Positions 44,699 to 51,644 of a stretch of DNA of 64,000 nt are shown here, one piece after another. The translations under genes and the position numbers were made by a program. This DNA comes from Bin107 sp965221655 (GTDB lineage: Bacteria; UBA8248). The notes beneath the pieces are model-generated. The model saw only the letters and a list, made by a program, of their open reading frames with translations. It searched no databases and was not told where the DNA came from. Where the stretch lies: assembly GCA_965221655.1 (NCBI GenBank), contig OZ244906.1, positions 1,984,001 through 2,048,000 on the forward strand. The letters are read 5' to 3'. How positions within the stretch are numbered: the stretch's first letter is position 1; each line of letters opens with the position of its first letter.

Positions 44699-45445
44699 TC
44701 AGATTTTCCGTGCGATGTAAAAACCGTAGCTGTAATGGGCGCGGTACTTTTTATAAAGTGCAATCTCGGCCTTTTCAGCTTCCACAATGGCTCTGGCATC
44801 CCCAGAGTTATGCTTGGCAACAAAGCCGGCAAACGCATTTTCCAGGGGCGTATAATAGTTCTCGATCCAGCAGGATGCGGGCAGCGGAAAGTACCCTTTC
44901 AACACAAAACCCTGCGCTTCTAAAATGCGAATTTTCTCTGAAGCGGCAGCGACTTCAGGATATTGCGTATCCCAGTATTTTTGGATTTCTTCGGGGCGTT
45001 CCTTGCTCAGCCACGTGATTTCGGACGCTGCCAAAATGCCGCCGGGTTTTAAGAAGCGCTTGAAATACGCAACGCCTTTTTCAAAGCCCATATTGTAAAT
45101 CGAGCCCTCTGACCAGATTGCATCCAGACTGCCTTCTTCAAACGCCAACTCTTCCATAGGACCTGCCAGCGTCGTTATTTTTTCCGCAACACCACGCTCA
45201 TCGGCATCTGCGTTCAAGACATCCAAAAACTCCTGAAACAGATCAACGGCCGTAATTTGCGCATGGAGGTTTTCAGCCAGCGTGAGCGTTGAAGCCCCGG
45301 TGCCACAGCCAATATCGGCCACTTGCAGGAGTTGGGGGACATCCATCAGCCCAGCCAGGCGCAATGCCTGCCTGGTGTGCGCATCGCTTCCGGGACCCTG
45401 GCGCTTATTGCTTTTGTGCAACTCAATCAGTAACTCGTAATTCAT
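44699..45445 (-). CDS. SAM-dependent class I methyltransferase of low G+C content
   Basis: 248 residues. Motif I is VADIGCGTGASTLTLAENL near residue 42, followed by ITAVDLFQEFLDVLN; motif II/III around SLDAIWSEGSIYNMGFEKGVAYFKRFLKPGGILAASE. A small-molecule methyltransferase is likely; the substrate is unknown. The gene and its flanks are visibly poorer in G+C than the rest of the window and its codons end more often in A or T, so it was probably acquired recently. It lies directly downstream of tRNA-Ser. ATG at 45445 with AGGA upstream. Confidence 0.85.
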   Translation of the reverse strand: MNYELLIELHKSNKRQGPGSDAHTRQALRLAGLMDVPQLLQVADIGCGTGASTLTLAENLHAQITAVDLFQEFLDVLNADADERGVAEKITTLAGPMEELAFEEGSLDAIWSEGSIYNMGFEKGVAYFKRFLKPGGILAASEITWLSKERPEEIQKYWDTQYPEVAAASEKIRILEAQGFVLKGYFPLPASCWIENYYTPLENAFAGFVAKHNSGDARAIVEAEKAEIALYKKYRAHYSYGFYIARKI

Positions 45446-45635
45446 TCCTGATCCTGTCTTTTTTGCATACGCATCCGGCCGGCAGAATGTGTTGACCCAT
45501 TTCATCTGCGCAACTGTGCCGCATGGGATTTCCAGCAGTTTGTGATGTGGTTCGACTATCCCGGACATACAACCTCGTTGAGGTCCAACGAGAAAGTGTG
45601 TAACGAGATGAGCAAGCACATCAGGTGGGTGTTCA

Positions 45636-45727
45636 TGGCGGAGAGGGAGGGATTCGAACCCCCGGTGCAGTTGCCTGCACAACAGATTTCGAGTCTGCCG
45701 CCTTAAACCGGACTCGGCCACCTCTCC
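45636..45727 (-). tRNA. tRNA-Ser (anticodon CGA)
   Basis: 92 bases including an encoded CCA end. Acceptor stem GGAGAGG pairs with CCTCTCC, discriminator G, long class II variable arm, T-loop GTTCGAATC, and an anticodon loop CTCGAAA with anticodon CGA, reading UCG codons. Lies between tadA and the low-G+C methyltransferase gene. Confidence 0.95.
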
Positions 45728-45741
45728 CCAATGGGTCGTTC

Positions 45742-46230
45742 TCAGCGCGCGGCCTGCTTCGCCTCCCGTGCGAGGCGGCGGCGCTCCTCGAAGAACGCGC
45801 GCAGCATGGCGGCGCTCTCCTCGGCCAGCACGCCCGCCGTCGTCGGCACGCGGTGGTTCAGCCGCGTGTCCGCGGGAATGTCGAACAACGAACCGCAGGC
45901 GCCGCCCTTGGGGTCGCGCGCACCGAAGACGAGCCGCGCGATGCGCGAGTTCACCGCCGCGCCCGCGCACATGGGGCAGGGCTCGAGCGTGACGTAGAGC
46001 GTCGCGCCGTCGAGCCGCCAGATGCCGTCGGTCTCAGCCGCTTCGCGCAAGGCGAGCACCTCGGCGTGGGCGGTGGGGTCGCAGGCGGCCTCGCGCCTGT
46101 TGAAGCCGCGCCCCAGCACCCGGCCGTCGCGCACCACGAGCGCGCCCACGGGCACGTCGCCCGCCTCTTCCGCCATCCTGGCGAGCGCCAGGGCTTCGCG
46201 CATCCAGTGCGCGTCTTCGCTCGCGTGCAC
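45742..46230 (-). CDS. tadA: tRNA-specific adenosine deaminase TadA
   Basis: 162 residues. Zinc site His55-Ala-Glu57 in PTAHAEVLAL and Cys85-Pro-Met-Cys88 in EPCPMCAGA. Converts A34 to inosine in tRNA-Arg(ACG). The C-terminal segment FGARDPKGGACGSLFDI and NHRVPTTAGVL is typical of TadA rather than of guanine deaminase. GTG at 46230 has GGGAGAG upstream; an ATG 27 nt later is an alternative. It is followed by the tRNA-Ser gene on the same strand. Confidence 0.9.
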   Translation of the reverse strand: MHASEDAHWMREALALARMAEEAGDVPVGALVVRDGRVLGRGFNRREAACDPTAHAEVLALREAAETDGIWRLDGATLYVTLEPCPMCAGAAVNSRIARLVFGARDPKGGACGSLFDIPADTRLNHRVPTTAGVLAEESAAMLRAFFEERRRLAREAKQAAR

Positions 46231-46524
46231 TTGCGTCTCTCTCCCAGGGAGGCATTTCCCCGCGGCCCCTACAAGACCACGAATCGAGGGCGCTGGCAAG
46301 CCGCACAGGTGTGTGGCAGACGCGCTCCGGCCCGGAAGGCCCTCACGCGGACGAGCGCGACCCGTGCGCGGAAATACGCTTTCTGCGGGCAGCGCGGGAA
46401 GGCGCAGGGACTGCCCCTCCAACCCATTCGCGCCGCGGCCTTTGGTTCGACGCGCCGCCTTGCCCGATGGGGCAAAACCTGCGAATCTGTGGAGACTCAC
46501 CCCGTTCTTGCGGAAGGAGCCCCT

Positions 46525-47280
46525 ATGCTTTGGGAAGAGTTGAGCTGGCCGCAGCACAAGAAGATGGCCGGGGAGGGGGCGGTGGTCGTCGTCCCCTTTG
46601 CGTCGATGGAACAACACGGGCCGCACAGTCCCGTGGTAGTGGACACCATGCTGTGCGAGAACGTCTGCAAAAAGGCCGTGGAGGGTCTGGAGAACGTGCT
46701 CTTGACCCGCACGGTGTGGATGGGCACCTCGCACCACCACTTCGAGTATCCCGGCACCATTTCGCTGCGGCTCGAGACCTACGTCGCCCTCATCAAGGAC
46801 ATCGTGCGCTCCATCGCCCACCACGGCTACACCCGGATATTCGCCGTGAACGGCCACGGCGGCAACGTCCAGCCGCTCCAGGCGACGCTCAACGACATCG
46901 GCTACGACCTCGACGTTACCATCTGGATGGTTACCTACTTTCACCTCGGCAACGAGATTTCGGCCCGCATCAGAAACAGCGAGGTGGGCGGCATGGCCCA
47001 CAGCGGGGAGTTTGAGACCGCCATGATGCTCCACTTACGCCCCGACCTCGTGAACATGGACGAGGCGGTGGACCAACCCAACACGAACACCCACCCCCTG
47101 ATGACGAAGGACATGCACCACCGCGGAATGCTCTTCCGCACCGTGGATTTCAATCGAAACCGCGCGCCCTCGGGCGTTTCGGGCACCCCGACGGCGGCAA
47201 CGCCCGAGAACGGAAAGCAATACTTTGAGGCCGTCTCCGCACGGCTGCGCGGCCTGATTCAGGACATGGCCGCACTCTAG
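46525..47280 (+). CDS. Creatininase family amidohydrolase
   Basis: 251 residues. Metal ligands appear in place: Glu and His in FASMEQHGPH, Asp in VVVDTML, His in the VNGHGGN block and Glu in HSGEFETAMML. The family includes creatininase, mycofactocin MftE and FAPy deformylase ArfB, so the substrate is open; hydrolysis of a cyclic or linear amide is likely. ATG at 46525 follows GGAAGGAG. First of five closely packed plus-strand genes. Confidence 0.88.
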   Translation: MLWEELSWPQHKKMAGEGAVVVVPFASMEQHGPHSPVVVDTMLCENVCKKAVEGLENVLLTRTVWMGTSHHHFEYPGTISLRLETYVALIKDIVRSIAHHGYTRIFAVNGHGGNVQPLQATLNDIGYDLDVTIWMVTYFHLGNEISARIRNSEVGGMAHSGEFETAMMLHLRPDLVNMDEAVDQPNTNTHPLMTKDMHHRGMLFRTVDFNRNRAPSGVSGTPTAATPENGKQYFEAVSARLRGLIQDMAAL

Positions 47281-47282
47281 GC

Positions 47283-48161
47283 ATGGTGCGCGTCGCGGGC
47301 GAAGCCTCGGGCACGGCGCGCTACGTCGCCGTAAGCCCCCCGGGGACGGACGACGCCGTCGTCCTGTGCTACGAGTCCGCGGGCGAGGGCACGCCCGTTG
47401 TCTGCCTGCCGGACCTGGGCGACACGAACCGGGTGTGGCGCAAGGTCGTCCCCGCGCTTTCCTCGGTCCACCGCGTGCTCGCCGTCGAGCCGAGAGGCCA
47501 CGGACGCTCCTCGAACCCCGGAGGAAAGTACACCCTCACGCAGATGGCTGAGGACGTCGCGACGCTGCTCGCCAGGGTGGGCGTGCACCGCCCCATCCTC
47601 CTCGGGCACGGACTCGGCGCCCGCATCGCCCTGTTGCTCGCGGTGGAACGCTCCCGCCTGCCCGCCGCTTTGGTTCTGATTGCGGGAAGCCCGGCCCCCG
47701 CTCCCAAGAGCGTGCGCAGGGGAGTGGCCGAGCGCATCCACCTGGCCGAGGCAGGGAGCATGCACGAAGCCTACAAAAACAGAAAAAGCGAGGGGTGCGA
47801 GCCCCGCGGCATGACGCCCACCGAGCGCGCCGAGCGCCACCGCCTGTTCACACGCAACGACCCGGGGGGATACGCCTCGGCGGGATACGCGGAGCTGCTC
47901 GCGCCCGATCTGAGCGAGCGTCTCGGCGAAGTCGCCTGCCCGGTGCTCGCACTCGCGGGCGAGCACGACCCCGCGTACCATGAAGGAGCGCGCGCCCTCG
48001 CCGAGGGGGTTCGCGCGTGCACCTCCGTTTTGGTAGAAGGGGCGGGGCGCTACGTCCAGCTCGACAGGCCGGAGGCGGCGCTCGCCCTCGCGCACGATTT
48101 TTTCAGGAAACACCAGCTCCTCGTCGCTACTGCGGAGAAAAACGATGACCCGACTGATTGA
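47283..48161 (+). CDS. Alpha/beta-hydrolase fold protein lacking catalytic Ser and His
   Basis: 292 residues with a complete hydrolase-fold pattern: VVCLPDLGDTNRVW for the oxyanion turn, VEPRGHGRSSNPGGKYT, the nucleophile elbow, AGEHDP with Asp229, and a C-terminal block. The elbow reads Gly108-His-Gly110-Leu-Gly112, so the nucleophile Ser is Gly; the block normally reading GAGHFVQLERP is GAGRYVQLDRP, so the catalytic His is Arg256. Hydrolytic activity by the standard triad is not expected. It starts 2 nt after the creatininase stop and overlaps the next gene by 17 nt, so it is clearly expressed as part of the operon. Confidence 0.85.
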   Translation: MVRVAGEASGTARYVAVSPPGTDDAVVLCYESAGEGTPVVCLPDLGDTNRVWRKVVPALSSVHRVLAVEPRGHGRSSNPGGKYTLTQMAEDVATLLARVGVHRPILLGHGLGARIALLLAVERSRLPAALVLIAGSPAPAPKSVRRGVAERIHLAEAGSMHEAYKNRKSEGCEPRGMTPTERAERHRLFTRNDPGGYASAGYAELLAPDLSERLGEVACPVLALAGEHDPAYHEGARALAEGVRACTSVLVEGAGRYVQLDRPEAALALAHDFFRKHQLLVATAEKNDDPTD

Positions 48162-48825
48162 CTTGACTGCACCTCTGGGACACCCCGACCTGTGCCAGGT
48201 TCCGACGTTTCCCGAGGTGGAATTCTGGCAATTTCACGAACACCCCACCCACGGCCGCCAGAACAGCGCGGTGCGCATGGCGATTCACCAGGGAACCCAT
48301 CTCGACGCGCCCAACCATTTCTATCCCGACGGCGTGACCATCGACGAAATGCCGCTCGATACCTTTTGCGGGCGCGCGGTGAAAATCGACCTGCGCGGCA
48401 GTGCGCGCGAGGCCGCGCCCATCACGCGGGAGATGATAGAGGCCTCCCCCGGCTTCGCGGCGGAGCGCCTCTCGGGCGCCGTTGCCGTCACCTGGACGGG
48501 TTGGTCGAAAGAGAAGATGTTCACCCCCGATTACTTCGGCCCCAACCCCTACCTCGACAAGGAGGCGTGCCACTTTCTGTGCGACTGCGGTATGAAGGCG
48601 CTTTGCATGGATCACGCCATCGACCCGGGCCTCACCACGGACGCCGTCGTCCACCACGAGGACTCGCCCGGCCACCGCGCGGTGCTGGGCCGCGGGATTC
48701 CGCTCATCGAACACGTCGTGAACCTGGAGACGTTCGCCGAAACCGAATTCGAGATTTTCGCGTTCCCCATGAAACTCTACAAAATCGAGGGCGCGCCCGC
48801 TCGCGTGGTCGCGCGGCTCGACTGA
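48145..48825 (+). CDS. Cyclase family protein (kynurenine formamidase-like metal hydrolase)
   Basis: 226 residues. The metal motif H-x-G-T-H-x-D-x-P-x-H is exact: His48, His52, Asp54 and His58 in IHQGTHLDAPNHF. Members hydrolyse formamides, isatin or cyclic imides with Zn or Mn. It overlaps the pseudo-hydrolase gene by 17 nt and is followed 17 nt later by a cupin gene. By context it may act on the same compound as the creatininase-like enzyme. Confidence 0.88.
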   Translation: MTRLIDLTAPLGHPDLCQVPTFPEVEFWQFHEHPTHGRQNSAVRMAIHQGTHLDAPNHFYPDGVTIDEMPLDTFCGRAVKIDLRGSAREAAPITREMIEASPGFAAERLSGAVAVTWTGWSKEKMFTPDYFGPNPYLDKEACHFLCDCGMKALCMDHAIDPGLTTDAVVHHEDSPGHRAVLGRGIPLIEHVVNLETFAETEFEIFAFPMKLYKIEGAPARVVARLD

Positions 48826-48842
48826 AAACGAGGAGGCGAGAG

Positions 48843-49235
48843 GTGCCGTTCTACCGCATATCCGAAATGCAAACGCAGTTCGTCGAAATGGGCGCGGGCC
48901 AGGTGCAGAGCGTGGCGGGCGAGCTCATGAAGGCGGGGATGATTACCTACCCCGAAGAAGGCGGCCCGCCGCCGCACTTTCACCCCAACGAGGAGCAGTT
49001 TCTCCTGGTCATGGAAGGCCGCGCGAACGTGATTCTGGGCGATGAGACCCGCATTGTCGTCCCCGGCGACCTCGTCCATATCCGCCGCAACGAGCGCCAC
49101 GGCCTCTCGATCGTCGAGGGGCCCTTCGTCTTCTTCACGGTCAAGAGTCCCGCCGGCGACGGCGACCTCTACCAGGACTACAACATGGCCGAAGACGCCG
49201 AGGAGGCGCGCAGAAAACTCGAAGCCACGCGATAG
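48843..49235 (+). CDS. Small single-domain cupin 1 of a tandem pair
   Basis: 130 residues. Cupin motif 1 PPPHFHPNEEQFLLVMEGR, with two His and Glu as metal ligands, and motif 2 PGDLVHIRRNERHGLSIVEGP with the last His. GTG start at 48843 with GAGGAGGCGAG upstream. It is clearly paralogous to the next gene (shared MPFYxM start, PPPHFHPNEEQ and VKSPAGDG blocks). Possible isomerase, dioxygenase or sensor; not assignable. Confidence 0.87.
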   Translation: MPFYRISEMQTQFVEMGAGQVQSVAGELMKAGMITYPEEGGPPPHFHPNEEQFLLVMEGRANVILGDETRIVVPGDLVHIRRNERHGLSIVEGPFVFFTVKSPAGDGDLYQDYNMAEDAEEARRKLEATR

Positions 49236-49247
49236 AGGAGACCCCCG

Positions 49248-49637
49248 ATGCCCTTCTACAAGATGAACGACCTGCCGCAAGGCTCCTCCAGAGTGGGTCC
49301 CGCCGTGAGCCACTCGACGGCGGGCGAGTTGATGAAGGTGGGCTGGGTCACCTACCCCCAGGGAGAGGGCCCGCCGCCGCATTTCCACCCCAACGAGGAG
49401 CAGTACATCCTCATGCTCGAGGGGCGGATGAACATGATCTGCGGTGAGGAGATGCGCGAAATCGGCCCCGGCGACCTCGTGCACATTCCCCGCAACACGC
49501 GCCACGGCATCCACATCACCCAGGGTCCGGCCACGTTCTTCGCCGTCAAGAGCCCGGCGGGCGACGGCACGCTGGATCAGGACTACAACAAGGCAGCGGA
49601 CGCGGACGAGGTGCGCGGGCGTTTGATGAACACTTAA
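49248..49637 (+). CDS. Small single-domain cupin 2 of a tandem pair
   Basis: 129 residues. Motif 1 PPPHFHPNEEQYILMLEGR and motif 2 PGDLVHIPRNTRHGIHITQGP keep all metal ligands. It starts 12 nt after cupin 1, and the two diverge mainly in the first 25 residues and the C terminus, so a tandem duplication followed by divergence is likely. Last gene of the operon, followed by a strong bidirectional terminator. Confidence 0.88.
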   Translation: MPFYKMNDLPQGSSRVGPAVSHSTAGELMKVGWVTYPQGEGPPPHFHPNEEQYILMLEGRMNMICGEEMREIGPGDLVHIPRNTRHGIHITQGPATFFAVKSPAGDGTLDQDYNKAADADEVRGRLMNT

Positions 49638-49662
49638 GGAAAGCCCCCGAGGGGTGATTTTC

Positions 49663-49700
49663 GCAAAAGCGCCGGCGGGTTGGGCCGCCGGCGCTTTTGC
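49663..49700. terminator. Bidirectional intrinsic terminator
   Basis: A perfect 16-bp stem, GCAAAAGCGCCGGCGG (49663-49678) with its complement (49685-49700), loop of 6. The stem carries AAAA on the left arm and TTTT on the right arm, so it can stop transcription from both sides. It separates the converging cupin operon and the UPYU selenoprotein gene. Confidence 0.85.
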
Positions 49701-49710
49701 GTGTGGAGAG

Positions 49711-50229
49711 CTATTTCTGCGCGGCCATGCGCTTTTTGCGAAACTGCACGGCCTGAATCACGTCCTGCCAGACGAGGCGGCCCAGCGGCCCCGAACTGTA
49801 CAGCGCGATGTTCACCTTCCCGTCGGGGGAGAGCAGGAAGTTGGTGGAATGGAGAAAGGGTCTGGGCTTCTCGCCCGCCTCGGGGTCATAGAAAGCGCCG
49901 GTCACCTCCGAGACATGGGCGGGGTCCAGACTGTGGCCCACCGGAAAGTTCACCTTGCTCGCCTCGATGGATTCCAACGCTTCGCTCTCGGGGTCGGTGG
50001 ACGCCGCCACCACCTTGATGCCCTCTGCCTCTAATTTTTCTCCCGCCCGGGAGAATCCCGCCATCTGGGCGAGTCAGTAGGGTCACCAATGACTGCGGTA
50101 GAACAGCACGACGCCCCATGAACCCGCCAGGTCGTCGGGCAGGACGATCTCCCCTCCACCCACCTTCGGAATGGTGAGGCGGGGAAAATCGTCCCCGGTG
50201 TCCAGGAACAAATCGTTCACTTTGGGCAT
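49711..50229 (-). CDS. Selenoprotein, peroxiredoxin/thioredoxin-fold, with Sec-Pro-Tyr-Sec centre (two in-frame UGA)
   Basis: 172 residues if UGA at 50083-50085 and 50074-50076 is read as selenocysteine. The start MPKVNDLFLDTGDDFP and FYRSHW lead into Sec49-Pro-Tyr-Sec52, then LAQMAGF and a normal AhpC/TSA-like domain to a TAG stop. The Cys homologues of this family read YRGHWCPYC. Both active-site Cys are Sec and the protein has no Cys elsewhere, so its redox centre is a pure diselenide pair. Lies 83 nt after its paralogue, with a terminator between them. AGAGG precedes the ATG. A pseudogene with two stops is unlikely because both fall exactly at the catalytic positions. Likely reduces peroxides or disulfides. 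Confidence 0.88.
50040..50073 (-). promoter_or_regulatory. Candidate bacterial SECIS hairpin in the UPYU gene
   Basis: Immediately after the second UGA the mRNA can form a stem of CUC-GCCC with GGGC-GG-GAG and an inner stem GGGA/UCCC with a UUC tip, 34 nt in all. Bacterial SECIS elements sit just after the UGA and are bound by SelB. The distance of the tip (about 20-30 nt from the UGA codons) is suitable. The fold was drawn by eye only. Confidence 0.4.
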
Positions 50230-50268
50230 GATGCGCGTTACCTCTCATACGCCGCGGGGCGGGGCTCG

Positions 50269-50301
50269 AAAAAACACCCCCCGGAAACCGCAGCCGGGGG
50301 G
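50269..50301 (-). terminator. Intrinsic terminator between the two selenoprotein genes
   Basis: On the minus strand CCCCCCGG pairs with CCGGGGGG (50294-50301 with 50277-50284), loop of 9, followed by UGUUUUUU. It lies just after the UPYC gene and upstream of the UPYU gene. Either the second gene relies on read-through or it has its own weak promoter. Confidence 0.8.
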
Positions 50302-50312
50302 CGAGGCGCGTC

Positions 50313-50810
50313 CTAGTTCTGGGCGGCCATCTTCTTGAAGAACTGCACGAGGCCAAGTACGTCCTGCCAGACGAGGCGGCCGATGGGCCCCGTGCTGTAG
50401 ACGCCCACGACGACCGTTCCGTCGGGCCGCAAGACGTAGCCCGTGCTGTGGATGATCTGGCGCTTCTCCTCGTAGAAGCAGCCCGTGAGCTCGGAGATCG
50501 CCTTGTTGTCGAGTCCGTAGCCGACCGGGAAGCTAAGACCGCATTCCTCGACCGTTCCCCGAGCCTGCTCCTCCGTGTCCACGGAGGCTGCAACAACCTG
50601 AACACCCTCTTCCGCCAGTTTCGAGGCGCGGTCGAAGGCCGTCAGTTGCTGCTTGCAATAGGGTCACCAGTGTCCGCGGTAGAGCAGAACCACTCCCCAG
50701 CCGCCGGCGAGGTCGCCGGGCAGGGAGATTTTGCCGCCGCCCACCCTGTCCACCTCCAGGGCGGGAAAGGCGTCTCCCGAGTCGATCATCTTATCCGTCA
50801 TGCGTGGCAT
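50313..50810 (-). CDS. Selenoprotein, peroxiredoxin/thioredoxin-fold, with Sec-Pro-Tyr-Cys centre (in-frame UGA)
   Basis: 165 residues if UGA at 50664-50666 is read as selenocysteine. Sequence MPRMTDKMIDSGDAFP, LLYRGHW, then Sec49-Pro-Tyr-Cys52, KQQLTAFDRASKLAEEGV and on to AAQN and a TAG stop. The start at 50810 has GGGAGGG at 7 nt and makes the N terminus align residue for residue with the UPYU paralogue, both with Sec at 49. Two further Cys occur in VEECGL and LTGCFY. Its promoter is at 50872-50901. An AhpC/TSA-like thiol (seleno) peroxidase or oxidoreductase is expected. Hairpins after the UGA exist but are short (TTGC/GCAA at 50646-50658). Confidence 0.9.
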
Positions 50811-50871
50811 CCAGGTGCCCTCCCAAAATGAATGAGACTGATGAGAACCCGCCGCGGGCGGGGGCTAATCG

Positions 50872-50901
50872 TTTATACCCCGCGGGGGGTGGACGTTTCA
50901 A
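50872..50901 (-). promoter_or_regulatory. Promoter of the selenoprotein genes
   Basis: On the minus strand TTGAAA (50896-50901), 18-nt spacer, TATAAA (50872-50877). Both boxes match 5 of 6 consensus bases. It lies about 60 nt upstream of the UPYC start and is back to back with the promoter at 50929. Confidence 0.6.
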
Positions 50902-50928
50902 ACAACGCGGGGTTTTTCGCCTGCGCGC

Positions 50929-50957
50929 TTGACACCGCGCGGCCCGCTCCCTAACAT
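50929..50957 (+). promoter_or_regulatory. Promoter of the small Cys-containing gene
   Basis: Perfect TTGACA at 50929-50934, 17-nt spacer, TAACAT at 50952-50957, 26 nt before the start codon at 50984. Divergent from the selenoprotein promoter, about 30 nt apart, which would allow shared control. Confidence 0.6.
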
Positions 50958-50983
50958 GGACCTCACTATTCAGGAGGTCCACG

Positions 50984-51262
50984 ATGAGCAACGTTGTCAC
51001 CTGTGAATGCAAGAACATCCATCTGCAAGGCGCATACAAGAAAGTCGCGGAAGAGTGCAACCGCGAGGTGCACCTCACCGAGGAGGACGCGGAGCGCTAT
51101 CTTCCCCGCGACGAGTCGCAAGAGAACCAGATCATCCCCAAGGATTGCCCGATTCCACCCCTCACCAGCGTCATCCGCTACGGACCGGACTACTACGTGC
51201 TCAAAAAGGGCCGCGTGATGCGCGAGGGCTTCAACCGCACGCTTCCCGAGTACAAGCAGTAG
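50984..51262 (+). CDS. Small unknown protein with a CxC motif
   Basis: 92 residues, no signal peptide or membrane helix. Four Cys: Cys7 and Cys9 in TCECKN, Cys25 in EECNRE and Cys55 in KDCPIPP. Acidic middle (LTEEDAERYLPRDESQE) and a C terminus GPDYYVLKKGRVMREGFNRTLPEYKQ. I do not recognise the family. The coding call rests on the strong AGGAGG at good spacing, a well-formed promoter and the close cupin gene downstream. Its divergent position to the selenoproteins suggests, without proof, a redox or metal role. Confidence 0.65.
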   Translation: MSNVVTCECKNIHLQGAYKKVAEECNREVHLTEEDAERYLPRDESQENQIIPKDCPIPPLTSVIRYGPDYYVLKKGRVMREGFNRTLPEYKQ

Positions 51263-51281
51263 CCCGGCGGGGACGCAGACC

Positions 51282-51644
51282 ATGCGCGCCACCAAATACA
51301 ACTGGGACGAAATGCCCGGGGAGGACGTGACCGAATCCTTCTCCCGCAAGATGGTCGTGGGCGAGAAGGAGATGCTCTGCCGCCTCGAACTCAAGCCCGG
51401 TTGCCTGGTGCCCATGCACAGCCACGAGCACGAGCAGATATCCCACGTCATCAAGGGCAGGCTGCGCTTCGTGGTCGACGATGAGGCCGTGGAGCTCGGC
51501 CCCGGAGATACGCTGCTCATACCCCCGCACGTCCCGCATTCCGCCGAGGTCGTGGGCGAGGAGACGGTGATCGACTACGACATCTTCAGCCCCATCCGCG
51601 AAGACTGGCTCGACGGGAGCGACAACTACCTGAGAGACGACTGA
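51282..51644 (+). CDS. Single-domain cupin 3
   Basis: 120 residues. Motif 1 PMHSHEHEQISHVIKGRLRF with His, His, Glu and His ligands; motif 2 PGDTLLIPPHVPHSAEVVGEE with the final His. It is a different cupin subfamily from the tandem pair. Lies 19 nt after the small Cys-containing gene and is probably co-transcribed with it. Function not assignable. Confidence 0.85.
   Translation: MRATKYNWDEMPGEDVTESFSRKMVVGEKEMLCRLELKPGCLVPMHSHEHEQISHVIKGRLRFVVDDEAVELGPGDTLLIPPHVPHSAEVVGEETVIDYDIFSPIREDWLDGSDNYLRDD

Noticed and set aside
44640..45636. An integrated genomic island with attachment sites flanking the methyltransferase gene.
   Set aside because: I could not find a repeated copy of the tRNA-Ser 3' end near 44640-44700, nor an integrase gene.
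49711..50810. Reading the two peroxiredoxin-like genes as pseudogenes broken by nonsense mutations.
   Set aside because: All three UGA codons fall exactly at CxxC active-site positions, both frames are otherwise intact, and promoters, ribosome sites and terminators are in place.
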